From positions 1 to 23,684 of the forward strand of contig VSNR01000055.1 in assembly GCA_009774345.1 (NCBI GenBank): a stretch of DNA of 23,684 nt. Reading direction: 5' to 3'. The notes below the pieces were generated by a model. The model saw only the letters and a list, made by a program, of their open reading frames with translations. It had not been told where the DNA came from and made no database searches. The translations under genes and the position numbers were made by a program. Within the stretch, counting starts at the first letter, position 1, and the number at the start of each line of letters is the position of its first letter. The stretch is from Lachnospiraceae bacterium. Lineage in GTDB: Bacteria; Bacillota; Clostridia; Lachnospirales; Lachnospiraceae. Below are positions 8,474-15,678 of this stretch, piece after piece.

Positions 8474-8871
8474 TTCTTAAAAATTTCATAAAATGCGGCA
8501 CAATTGGCTGGTGTATGGAAATCACCTTCACCGCGCTGGGTGCCCTCCGCCGGCGTGAACTCCCGCTGATCGGACAGACCTCACTGTGGATGTTTCCCAT
8601 CTATGGGTGCGCAGCATTCTTTCAGCCAGTGTTTTTGCTGTTTCGCCACTGTCATCTTCTTGTGCGGGGCACAGTCTATGCACTCTCGATCTTTGGCGCA
8701 GAGTACACAAGCGGACGCCTGCTCCAGAAACATGCGCTGTGTCCGTGGAACTATAACCGCTGCCGCTGGCATGTCAACGGTCTAATCCGCATAGACTTTT
8801 TTCCATTCTGGTTTATGGCAGGACTTTTGTTTGAGCATATACTGGCGCCCCATCAGGGCAAGAACTGCTGA
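8446..8871 (+). CDS. Small CmpB-like (ABC transporter type IV) membrane protein
   Basis: A 141-residue integral membrane protein with about four hydrophobic helices. It shows the layout of the family often called 'putative ABC transporter permease' (CmpB-like, PF06541): GTIGWCMEITF (residues 18-28), an R-x-x-x-L-P-L-I-G-x-TSLWMFPIYG loop, the conserved acidic GAEYTSG, a cytoplasmic CPWNY motif, and a final GLLFEHIL. No partner ATPase is nearby, so a transport role is not supported by context. The start ATG 8446 is the only in-frame choice after an upstream stop at 8419; the nearest ribosome-like AAAGGAAA is about 18 bases away, too far for ordinary use, and lies in the hairpin arm. Its 3' end overlaps the converging carboxypeptidase gene by 19 bases. 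Confidence 0.78.
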   Translation: MKKTTIPLPFLKNFIKCGTIGWCMEITFTALGALRRRELPLIGQTSLWMFPIYGCAAFFQPVFLLFRHCHLLVRGTVYALSIFGAEYTSGRLLQKHALCPWNYNRCRWHVNGLIRIDFFPFWFMAGLLFEHILAPHQGKNC

Positions 8872-10103
8872 TACAGCGCAGCATGATCCTCGACGCACCG
8901 CCATTTATTAATCGCATTGACGGTGACGCAGATATATTCTCTTCCATTTTTGTCAATGCCAAGACTTGCGGCACAATTTCCAGACTGGTCCACAAATCCT
9001 GTCTTGGCACAGAGTACTTCCCCGTGTGTATCTTTATCCTCTATCCTACGCAGAAACAGATTCGACAAATTCAGTCCTTCCTCATGTTTCTCTGTCGCGG
9101 ATGTCGTGTACCTGTGGGCACTGAGTACCTCCCGACAGAAGCTGTTGTCTGCCGCCGCTTTCAGGATCACAGCGATGTCATAGACTGTACTGTAATGTGC
9201 ATCCTCATGAACGCCAACACAGTTTGTGAAATGCGTCGTTTCTGACAAACCCAGCTCAGCGACTTTCTCATTCATCAATTCTACAAACGCTTCCTGAGAG
9301 CCTGACACATAGACTGCCAGCGCCAATGCTGCCTCTGCCCCCGATGGCAGCACCGTTCCATAGAAGAGATCTCTGATTGTGACCGTCTCGCCAATCTCAA
9401 ATCCTGCGCTGCTGCATCCTTTTGAATAACCATAATCTGTAATTTCCCTTGTAATCCCAAATGTATCATCTAAGTCCGTAATATGCTCTGCCGCCACCAG
9501 CACTGTCAATATTTTGGTCATAGATGCCGGGGCAATACGCATTTTGGCATCCTTCTGCGCTAAGATTCTCCCTTCTGCCACATCAATAAATACAGCATTC
9601 GTACTGAATAATTCGTCAGACAGCGGTTTCGTCTCCTCGTCTGCATCTGCCCTGAGCGGCGCATTCTGGTTTGTGCCGCCCAGTGTTTGTATGGTCAGCG
9701 CGTTCAGCTCCTGAAGCGTATCTTGAATCTGTGCGGCAATTGGAATGTCGATCGTACAGCCCGCTACATTGAGACTGCTGTCATAGGTAATCTTCGGCGC
9801 AGCCTGTCTTTTTAGCAGCGCGCCAATCCCTTTTCCAATCAATAAGACCGCCACCGCCAGCACGACAATCCCCGGAATCACCAGTTTTCGTATCAACTCC
9901 TGCTGCTTTTTCCTGCGCCGCATCTCCTTCATCCGCTGCCGTCTGCGGGCGCTGCGGACTTCCCGTTCGCGTTCTGCGGCAGCATCGTCCTCATCGCTGT
10001 GCTGGCGAATCCTATCCACATCATAATAGGCATCCGCCAGCACTGCGGCAATCTCCTCTGCGCTGAGTGCTATATTGCCCGCTTCGTCCCTCCTACTCGC
10101 CAT
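8853..10103 (-). CDS. Membrane-anchored D-alanyl-D-alanine carboxypeptidase family protein (peptidase S11)
   Basis: A 416-residue protein of the PBP5/DacF family, which trims the terminal D-Ala from peptidoglycan stem peptides. Residues 1-72 are charged and probably cytoplasmic, with an Arg/Lys block at 50-73 (RSARRRQRMKEMRRRKKQQ). One membrane helix follows (about 74-97), then an outer domain. The catalytic S-x-x-K is S194-M-T-K197 and the K-T-G is 367-369. The middle S-x-N motif instead reads S-G-A (254-256, LPSGAEAALALAVYVSG), a variant I recall in related clostridial proteins but one that may lower activity. The usual cleavable signal peptide is replaced by the N-terminal anchor. ATG 10103 overlaps the end of the upstream PH-like gene by 11 bases, implying coupled translation. 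Confidence 0.9.
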   Translation of the reverse strand: MASRRDEAGNIALSAEEIAAVLADAYYDVDRIRQHSDEDDAAAEREREVRSARRRQRMKEMRRRKKQQELIRKLVIPGIVVLAVAVLLIGKGIGALLKRQAAPKITYDSSLNVAGCTIDIPIAAQIQDTLQELNALTIQTLGGTNQNAPLRADADEETKPLSDELFSTNAVFIDVAEGRILAQKDAKMRIAPASMTKILTVLVAAEHITDLDDTFGITREITDYGYSKGCSSAGFEIGETVTIRDLFYGTVLPSGAEAALALAVYVSGSQEAFVELMNEKVAELGLSETTHFTNCVGVHEDAHYSTVYDIAVILKAAADNSFCREVLSAHRYTTSATEKHEEGLNLSNLFLRRIEDKDTHGEVLCAKTGFVDQSGNCAASLGIDKNGREYICVTVNAINKWRCVEDHAALYQQFLP

Positions 10104-10458
10104 CGTCTACCTCAACTGCACCAATATCAAGCGTGCTGAGTGTCCGGCGCTTTCTCCTGTCCTCCTCAGACTGCTCTAAGATAAACTGCTTCACAGCCTT
10201 CGCATTTCTGATATGCTGTATCACCAACAGCGGACTCGTGACATCCCCTGTATGGCACTCGACTGTCCCCAGTCCAAACATCCTTTCAATCAAAGAACTT
10301 TTGAGTGTCACATCCTGCACCTTATACATATAACAGTCATTCTCCTCCCTGTTAAAAAATCCTGTATTGACAGTGATCACATCCTCTTTGACCGTATATA
10401 CTGTAAAAGTAAATGGCAGTCCAAAAAACAACCATCTTTTTCTCTCTTTAAATTCCAT
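10093..10458 (-). CDS. PH-like (bPH/YdbT-type) protein
   Basis: A 121-residue protein beginning MEFKERKRWLFFGLPFTFTV. The pattern of an aromatic start, 'TVYTVKEDVITVNTGFFNREENDCYMYKVQDVTLKSS', then 'RMFGLGTVECHTGDVTSPLLVIQHIRNAKAV' matches bacterial PH-like domains that sit at membranes: a strand ending in a linker, a basic-to-acidic loop, a Y-K-V-Q-D-V strand and a G-T-V-E strand. The tail (about 100-121) is charged. The frame is open to 10473, but ATG 10458 is chosen because AGGAGA lies seven bases upstream, inside the longer frame's first codons. Its stop overlaps the start of the carboxypeptidase gene, so the two probably form a cell-envelope pair. Ligand and role are unknown. Confidence 0.8.
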   Translation of the reverse strand: MEFKERKRWLFFGLPFTFTVYTVKEDVITVNTGFFNREENDCYMYKVQDVTLKSSLIERMFGLGTVECHTGDVTSPLLVIQHIRNAKAVKQFILEQSEEDRRKRRTLSTLDIGAVEVDDGE

Positions 10459-10509
10459 TTCATTTCTCCTCATATCACATATTGGCTAAACCAATTTATG
10501 CCTAAAAAC

Positions 10510-10537
10510 ATTATAACATTCCAATATTAAAAGGCAA
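10510..10537 (-). promoter_or_regulatory. Promoter of the PH-like/carboxypeptidase unit
   Basis: On the - strand TTGCCT (10537-10532), a 16-base spacer, then TATAAT (10515-10510). The leader of about 45 bases contains a short ATTGG-TTTAG-CCAAT hairpin. It is divergent from the pyrB promoter about 26 bases away. Confidence 0.65.
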
Positions 10538-10562
10538 GAAAATTTTTTCTGAAATATTTTTC

Positions 10563-10591
10563 TTGAAAGCCTCATTCGGTTGTGATACAAT
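10563..10591 (+). promoter_or_regulatory. Promoter of pyrBI
   Basis: TTGAAA (10563-10568), a 17-base spacer, then TACAAT (10586-10591). Transcription should start near 10598, leaving a leader of about 55 bases. I find no PyrR-type attenuator or terminator hairpin in that leader. Confidence 0.75.
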
Positions 10592-10652
10592 CTCAAAAGT
10601 ATATCAATTGAGGATGATTTGTACTATTCACTATAAACTAGGAGGCTTTTTT

Positions 10653-11582
10653 ATGAAACAATTAAGACATTTGATGAGTCCACTTGATTTTTCTACAGAG
10701 GAATTAGACAAGCTCTTCTCCCTCGCAGAAGATATCGAGAAAAATCCAACACACTATGCACACGCCTGCGAAGGCAGGAAGCTTGCAACCTGCTTTTATG
10801 AACCGAGCACCCGCACCCGGCTGAGCTTTGAAGCTGCCATGCTGAACCTTGGCGGTCAGGTGCTGGGATTTTCCGATGCAAATTCTTCCTCTGCTGCCAA
10901 AGGCGAAAGCGTGTCAGACACCATCCGTGTGATCTCCTGCTTCGCTGATATCTGTGCAATGCGCCACCCCAAAGAGGGCGCTCCAATGGTTGCCGCCTCC
11001 CGCTCTTCCATTCCTGTGATCAACGCCGGCGATGGCGGACATCAGCATCCCACACAGACACTCACAGACCTTCTGACCATTCGCGCCATCAAAGGACGCC
11101 TCAGTCATTTTACCATCGGACTCTGCGGCGACCTCAAATTTGGCCGCACTGTCCATTCTCTCATCAATGCACTTGTGCGCTATGAGGACATCCACTTTAT
11201 ATTTATCTCTCCTGAGGAACTCACCATACCAGACTATATCATTGAAATGCTGCGCGAGAAAAACGTATCGTTCTGCGAAGTGCGCAAATTAGAGGAAGTA
11301 ATGCCAGAGCTTGATATCCTGTACATGACCCGGGTGCAGAAGGAACGCTTCTTTAACGAGGAAGACTATGTGCGGTTAAAAGACTACTATATTCTCGACA
11401 AAGAGAAAATGGAGCTTGCCAAACCGGACATGATCGTCCTGCACCCGCTCCCCCGCGTCAATGAGATTTCAGTCGAAGTCGATGACGACCCGCGCGCAGT
11501 GTACTTTCGTCAGGTTCAATATGGTGTCTATGTCCGCATGGCACTGCTCTTAACACTTTTGGAAATCGAAGGAGGGATATGA
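10653..11582 (+). CDS. pyrB: Aspartate carbamoyltransferase catalytic chain
   Basis: A 309-residue enzyme that joins carbamoyl phosphate and aspartate to make N-carbamoyl-aspartate, the committed step of pyrimidine synthesis. The carbamoyl-phosphate loop FYEPSTRTRLSFE (residues 48-60) is intact, as are the 80s loop NSSSAAKGESVSDT and the late HPLPRV motif. Length is standard for the catalytic chain of the E. coli-type holoenzyme. The frame is open upstream to 10563, but ATG 10653 is clear: AGGAGG is seven bases upstream and MKQLRHL starts the conserved region. It ends one base before the pyrI start, so the two chains are co-translated in a fixed ratio. Confidence 0.98.
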   Translation: MKQLRHLMSPLDFSTEELDKLFSLAEDIEKNPTHYAHACEGRKLATCFYEPSTRTRLSFEAAMLNLGGQVLGFSDANSSSAAKGESVSDTIRVISCFADICAMRHPKEGAPMVAASRSSIPVINAGDGGHQHPTQTLTDLLTIRAIKGRLSHFTIGLCGDLKFGRTVHSLINALVRYEDIHFIFISPEELTIPDYIIEMLREKNVSFCEVRKLEEVMPELDILYMTRVQKERFFNEEDYVRLKDYYILDKEKMELAKPDMIVLHPLPRVNEISVEVDDDPRAVYFRQVQYGVYVRMALLLTLLEIEGGI

Positions 11583-11583
11583 T

Positions 11584-12027
11584 ATGTTAAATGTAGGAAA
11601 AATCGAGGAAGGGTTCGTTCTTGACCACATCAAAGCAGGCAAAAGCATGAGTATTTACAAGCATCTTGGTCTGGACAAGCTAGACTGTACGGTCGCGATC
11701 ATCAAAAATGCCAGAAGCGGCAAGATGGGCAAAAAAGATATCTTAAAGGTGGAGTGCGATATTGATACGCTCAACCTTGACATTCTCGGCTTCATAGATC
11801 ACAACATCACCGTCAATGTCATTAAGAACTGTGAGATTGTAAGAAAACTCCCGCTGTCACTCCCCAAAGAGATCAAAAATGTCCTCAAATGCAAAAACCC
11901 CCGCTGTATCACTTCGATCGAGCAGGAGCTTCCACACATCTTTGTCCTGACGGATGAAAAAAAAGAAATCTATCGCTGCAAATACTGTGAAGAGAAATAT
12001 GGAAATAAAGACAAATTTAAAATATAG
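11584..12027 (+). CDS. pyrI: Aspartate carbamoyltransferase regulatory chain
   Basis: A 147-residue regulatory subunit that binds nucleotide effectors and attaches to PyrB through a zinc domain. The N-terminal allosteric domain (about 1-95, MLNVGKIEEGFVLDHIKAGK) is followed by a zinc site of four cysteines, Cys103, Cys108, Cys132 and Cys135 (C-x4-C and C-x2-C), all present. Its ribosome site GGAGGG lies in the last codons of pyrB. It is somewhat shorter than the E. coli chain but has every core element. Its stop codon sits inside the 5' arm of the terminator hairpin. Confidence 0.97.
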   Translation: MLNVGKIEEGFVLDHIKAGKSMSIYKHLGLDKLDCTVAIIKNARSGKMGKKDILKVECDIDTLNLDILGFIDHNITVNVIKNCEIVRKLPLSLPKEIKNVLKCKNPRCITSIEQELPHIFVLTDEKKEIYRCKYCEEKYGNKDKFKI

Positions 12028-12049
12028 CGGGCGTAACCCCGCTATATTT
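12020..12049 (+). terminator. Terminator after pyrI, possibly bidirectional
   Basis: A perfect 12-bp stem, AAATATAGCGGG (about 12020-12031) and CCCGCTATATTT (about 12038-12049), with a six-base loop. The pyrI stop lies in the left arm. The flanks are T-rich on both strands (TTTCTAT on one, TTTTAAATTT on the other), so it may also stop the converging GTPase operon that ends at 12074. Confidence 0.85.
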
Positions 12050-12073
12050 CTATCAATATTTTCAAGAAGATTT

Positions 12074-13006
12074 TTATGAAAAATTTAGAATCTCATCCTT
12101 TGGCTTCTTCGTCGGCACCACATTCACCGCATGGAGCACAGGACCTTCTCCATTGTAATCTTTCCAGTACTCCCTGTGTACTGTCGCTGTGACCTCCACC
12201 CAGTCCTTGTTATTGAGCGCACTGCACTTGTCATATTTACATGCATATCCCAGAAACGCCATATCGTCTGCACAGCAGGTCATCGCCATTCTGCCCGGAA
12301 CAAAATAGGCGTCATTGCTGTTCTCGGGCTTTAGCACCATCGCTTTGAATTTGATGGTCTTGTCGATATAGCGGTCAAGATGATCCATTGCATCCAGATA
12401 AAATATACCATAGCCATAATCATCCAAATCTAACGTCCCACGCTTTAAGTCATACGGCAGATCTTCCTCAAAAATTTGATTCACTTCGCCGTCTTTATCC
12501 TCAAAGATAATCTCTGCCTGCGGATTGACCGCCTTTACATTTCGCTTGAAACTGCTTAGCTGCTCTGTCAATCCATCACAGCGGTTAAAAATAATCAGCT
12601 CTGATTTGCGTATCATTTCCGCCAGCAGAGAACGCATATTGGTATAATAATTCTGAAAAGTGGATGCGTCAATCGTTGTAATCTGCTGTTCTAAGCTCCA
12701 GTGCCACGGCAGCTTGAGATTCTTAAAATTCCACATACCGTTGTACTCGATGATAATACGCTCCGGTTTATATTTTTTTTCAAGCGCTACCATATTGGCA
12801 GCAGTCATCTGTGCTTCCTCATCCACCACTTCAACAATCGTGCGGCTGCGTCTCAGAATATCTTCGTCATACTCAATCTCGCCCTCCTCACAAAGTATCA
12901 GAAGTGTCGTACCCTTCGTCTGAAAATAGGGCTGGGAAAGCGTGTACAGGATAAACTCTGTCTTGCCGCTCTCTAAAAATCCATTAATGATATATACGGG
13001 CTTCAT
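12074..13006 (-). CDS. G3E (CobW/COG0523-like) GTPase fused to a DUF1980/YcgQ-like C-terminal domain
   Basis: A 310-residue two-part protein. Residues 1-200 are a G3E GTPase: P-loop NGFLESGKTEF (8-18), IIIEYNG (84-90) at the switch II position, and the guanine-specificity motif NRCD (141-144). The C-x-C-C metal site typical of these metal chaperones is absent; the matching place has a lone Cys39 before EEGEIEYDED. From about 205 to 310 the sequence follows the TIGR03943/DUF1980 (YcgQ) C-terminal pattern: 'YIDKTIKFKAMVLKP', 'GRMAMTCCADDMAFLGY', then 'DWVEVTATVH'. In Bacillus, separate YcgR, YcgQ and a CobW-type protein belong to the zinc-starvation response; a single fused chain would tie GTPase and DUF1980 together. 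ATG 13006 has GGGAG five bases upstream. It begins 24 bases after the partner GTPase gene, so they are cotranscribed. Confidence 0.85.
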   Translation of the reverse strand: MKPVYIINGFLESGKTEFILYTLSQPYFQTKGTTLLILCEEGEIEYDEDILRRSRTIVEVVDEEAQMTAANMVALEKKYKPERIIIEYNGMWNFKNLKLPWHWSLEQQITTIDASTFQNYYTNMRSLLAEMIRKSELIIFNRCDGLTEQLSSFKRNVKAVNPQAEIIFEDKDGEVNQIFEEDLPYDLKRGTLDLDDYGYGIFYLDAMDHLDRYIDKTIKFKAMVLKPENSNDAYFVPGRMAMTCCADDMAFLGYACKYDKCSALNNKDWVEVTATVHREYWKDYNGEGPVLHAVNVVPTKKPKDEILNFS

Positions 13007-13030
13007 ACTATCTCCCTTCTTTGCAGACAA

Positions 13031-14170
13031 TTATTTTGTAAATAACGCCTTCAAGTTCTCCTCGTTGAGCTGTGCGCCGATCACACAGATTTTTCCAGTG
13101 ACTTCAGCAGCGCCTGTCCGCACATTACTCTCTCCGGGAACATAGTCAAAATTCAGCCAAGTGCCGTCACCCGCAGAAACCATTCCTTTTGCACGTAAGA
13201 TCGAACCGTATTTTTGTTCCTCCTCAAGCTCTGCTAAGATCCGCTCAAGCTCCGCCTTCGTATAGGCTGTAGGCGTCTCAAATCCCCAGCTGCCAAAGAC
13301 ATCATCTGCGTGATGATGGTGATGGTCGTGATCGTGACATCCGCAGGTGCAATCCTCGCCATGGTCATGATGGTGTCCTTCGTGATCATGGTCATGTCCT
13401 TCATGATTGTGATCATGATGATCGTGGTCGTGTCCTTCGTGGTCATGATCACATTCACCATCGTGATGATGTCCTTCGTGGTCATGGTCACACTCATGAT
13501 CGTGATGATCGTGATGATGGTGATGCTCGTCATGCAGTCTGGCAACCTCCGCCATGAGCTCTGCCTCTAAATCCTTGGCATTCTCAATTGTCTCAAGTAT
13601 CTTTTTCCCGTCAAGCTCGTCCCACGGTGTCGTGATGACCGTCGCCTTGTCATTGTGCTCACGGATAATCTCAAGCACTGTATTGAGCTTGCTCTCACTG
13701 ATATCTGCTGTCCTGCTGAGTATGATCGTGCCTGCGTGCTCTATCTGATTCAGGAAAAATTCGCCAAAATTCTTCGCATACATCTTGCACTTGTTGGCAT
13801 CCACTACTACGACAGCACTGTTTAACTCCACCTTGGCATCTGTGTCAACATTCTGCACTGCCTTCATAACATCCGAAAGTTTTCCCACACCGGAAGGCTC
13901 AATTAAAATACGCTCTGGATGATACGTCTCTATCACCTCTTTCAAAGAGCTGCCAAAATCTCCTACCAGCGAACAGCAGATACATCCTGAATTCATCTCC
14001 TTGATCTCTACCCCGGCCTCCTTCAGAAAACCGCCGTCAATACCAATCTCGCCAAATTCATTTTCAATCAAAACAACCTTGGAGGCATCAAGTGCCTCCT
14101 GTAATAACTTTTTGATCAGTGTCGTCTTTCCAGCCCCTAAAAACCCAGAAAAAATATCTATTTTTGTCAT
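13031..14170 (-). CDS. G3E (CobW/COG0523-type) metal-chaperone GTPase with His-rich arm
   Basis: A 379-residue GTPase of the family that inserts or delivers metals such as zinc, cobalt or nickel using GTP. Visible parts are the P-loop GFLGAGKTT (9-17), the metal motif C-I-C-C (63-66), IEPSGVGK at switch II (90-97), and SRTAD (152-156) in place of N-K-x-D. A CobW_C domain follows from about 315 (YGSILRAKGM...WLNFDYVPGE...GKICVIGAQL). Residues 213-287 form a low-complexity arm with about 36 His, many Asp and five Cys, the sort of metal-holding linker seen in zinc and nickel chaperones. ATG 14170 has GAGGAGG eight bases upstream. It is the first gene of a two-gene unit with the DUF1980-fused GTPase. 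I find no Zur-type operator in its 100-bp upstream gap, so metal control is inferred only from family. Confidence 0.93.
   Translation of the reverse strand: MTKIDIFSGFLGAGKTTLIKKLLQEALDASKVVLIENEFGEIGIDGGFLKEAGVEIKEMNSGCICCSLVGDFGSSLKEVIETYHPERILIEPSGVGKLSDVMKAVQNVDTDAKVELNSAVVVVDANKCKMYAKNFGEFFLNQIEHAGTIILSRTADISESKLNTVLEIIREHNDKATVITTPWDELDGKKILETIENAKDLEAELMAEVARLHDEHHHHHDHHDHECDHDHEGHHHDGECDHDHEGHDHDHHDHNHEGHDHDHEGHHHDHGEDCTCGCHDHDHHHHHADDVFGSWGFETPTAYTKAELERILAELEEEQKYGSILRAKGMVSAGDGTWLNFDYVPGESNVRTGAAEVTGKICVIGAQLNEENLKALFTK
13310..13534 (-). repeat. Degenerate tandem repeat encoding the His/Asp-rich arm
   Basis: About 225 bp inside the GTPase gene built from imperfect repeats of GAC/CAC/CAT/GAA/GGC codons, encoding units such as CDHDHEGHHHDGE. 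Such DNA can gain or lose units by slippage without shifting frame, so the arm length may differ between strains. Confidence 0.85.
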
Positions 14171-14272
14171 TGTAAGAACCTCCTCAATCTTTTATCTCTA
14201 ATATTTTATCTTATCACAAAGCAGCTGAACTTACCATAATTTAGCTATTAAAATTTCTTAAAAATTTTCTTC

Positions 14273-14767
14273 CTAAAACGCTGCCTCGTTATACCACACC
14301 AGCTCCGATGCTGGAATTTCTTCATAATTATCAGCGCCCTCGCCTTTTCTAAGATACACATTGCGAATGCCCGCCTGTATAATCATACGGGCACACAATG
14401 GGCAGGGTCTAGCCTTGTGCACCGACAGATCTTCGGGATTAATCCCTGCCAGATACAGGTCCGCGCCCAGTGTCTGCTCGCGGGAACAGTTCAACAGAGC
14501 ATTTGCCTCCGCATGTACTGCCCTGCAAATCGCATATCCCTCCCCCTGATGCATATGAAGCCTGATTCTGGGGCATTCTCCAATGTCGCAGCAGTTCTCA
14601 AATCCTCTGGGCGAACCGTTATATCCTGTTGAAATCACTGCATCGTCCTTGACAATCACTGCGCCGTATTTGCGTTTGATGCAGGTACTGCGGTACGCAA
14701 AATTTTCTGCACAGTTTAAATAGGCATCCACTTTTGAAATTCTTTTGTTTCCCTCTGGTTTTACCAC
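14273..14767 (-). CDS. dCMP deaminase (ComEB-type)
   Basis: A 164-residue zinc deaminase that turns dCMP into dUMP, feeding thymidylate synthesis. The zinc site is complete: His85 and the catalytic Glu87 in VHAEANAL, with Cys122 and Cys125 in PCPLCARM. The early GYNGSPRGFENC segment and the extra Cys/His cluster (CCDIGECPRIRLHMH) are typical of the dCMP group rather than cytidine deaminases. The start is GTG 14767, with AGAGGG nine bases upstream; it begins 13 bases after the protease gene ends and is probably cotranscribed with it. I see no strong terminator downstream, only an AT-only stem near 14250. Confidence 0.93.
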   Translation of the reverse strand: MVKPEGNKRISKVDAYLNCAENFAYRSTCIKRKYGAVIVKDDAVISTGYNGSPRGFENCCDIGECPRIRLHMHQGEGYAICRAVHAEANALLNCSREQTLGADLYLAGINPEDLSVHKARPCPLCARMIIQAGIRNVYLRKGEGADNYEEIPASELVWYNEAAF

Positions 14768-14780
14768 TGGTCTGTACCCT

Positions 14781-15584
14781 CTATTCTACTTTATCTCGCT
14801 CTAAGTTCTCATACTCCGCCGCAATCAACACCGGCGGAATGCTGTATGTGATTTCCGCCTCCCGTTCTGCGGCATCCTCTGGCACATCTCCGCCAGAAAT
14901 CATCCCCAGAAACATGCCATCCTCCCCAAACACACCGCCGCCAGACATACCTGCTTTCGAATAACACGCCGTCTCCAAGATGGTTGTGTTGAACAGGGGC
15001 ATATATTTTAACGCATGGATGGTGCCCACAGAAAAATGTGCCGCCCCCATCTGTAACACACGCTTCTCTAAATACTTTTGTTCAAATACCGCCTTGGCAT
15101 CCTCTGTCTCTGTTTCGTACAAGACAGGCACTGCCTCATAGACCTCACGCAGTACACTGTTTGTCACGAACTCCTCTGGGACTCTGACAAACCCGATATC
15201 ATATTGCTGGGAATATCCGATCACATCCGCAGATAACGTCTCCCCATTGCCAAAAACAACCTCCGCCTTGACATCCTTCATGAGCAGATGCCTGTTGGAC
15301 ACAATGACAATTCCATCTTCTGTATTCCATATAATACCACTGGCTGCGGCGTCCTTCACAATGAGTTTCACCACACTGCGCTTTGCCAGCTGATAGACAA
15401 CTTGCATCCGCATATCCTCCATTTCCCACACCCCGGCTGCATTTGCTGTGCTGACAGCAGTTCTCTCAGTAACACATGGATTGACAGCAAACTGCTCTCC
15501 ACAATCATATCTCTGTCCTGATAAAATCCCGACAACGCCAAGCACTGTCAATATACTCCATAAGCCGCATAAAGATTTTTTCAT
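14781..15584 (-). CDS. Secreted or membrane-anchored trypsin-like serine protease without PDZ domain
   Basis: A 267-residue protein with an N-terminal hydrophobic segment (about 4-22), so it is exported or anchored. The protease region follows the HtrA/Deg (S1C) pattern: His99 in VIVSNRHLL, Asp129 in QYDIGFVRV, and the nucleophile Ser214 in AGMSGGGVFGEDG, all expected for activity. Unlike classic HtrA it ends soon after the catalytic domain, with no PDZ domain, so it lacks the usual peptide-sensing module. ATG 15584 has GAGGGG about six bases upstream. A near-consensus promoter (15610-15638) stands just before it. Substrate unknown; a role in envelope quality control is inferred from the family. 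Confidence 0.85.
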   Translation of the reverse strand: MKKSLCGLWSILTVLGVVGILSGQRYDCGEQFAVNPCVTERTAVSTANAAGVWEMEDMRMQVVYQLAKRSVVKLIVKDAAASGIIWNTEDGIVIVSNRHLLMKDVKAEVVFGNGETLSADVIGYSQQYDIGFVRVPEEFVTNSVLREVYEAVPVLYETETEDAKAVFEQKYLEKRVLQMGAAHFSVGTIHALKYMPLFNTTILETACYSKAGMSGGGVFGEDGMFLGMISGGDVPEDAAEREAEITYSIPPVLIAAEYENLERDKVE

Positions 15585-15609
15585 GCTCTACCCCTCATCA
15601 TACATTCCT

Positions 15610-15638
15610 ATTATAGTGAATCGCCGGGTGATAGTCAA
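15610..15638 (-). promoter_or_regulatory. Promoter of the protease-dCMP deaminase unit
   Basis: On the - strand TTGACT (15638-15633), a 17-base spacer, then TATAAT (15615-15610), close to the sigma-A consensus. The leader would be about 20 bases. Confidence 0.8.
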
Positions 15639-15678
15639 TCAATTTTCATTTGGCCAAAGTCTATAGTAAGTAACACGC

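Noticed and set aside
10598..10652. Search for a PyrR-type attenuator in the pyrB leader
   Set aside because: The leader is only about 55 bases and has no terminator/antiterminator pair.
13310..13570. + strand open frame of Met/Val repeats opposite the His-rich arm
   Set aside because: It is the mirror of the CAT/CAC/GAC codon repeat; no ribosome site and the composition is an artefact of the repeat.
14171..14272. Search for a Zur-type operator upstream of the GTPase pair
   Set aside because: AT-rich sequence with a poor promoter-like TAAAAT but no match to the TCGTAAT-N-ATTACGA palindrome.
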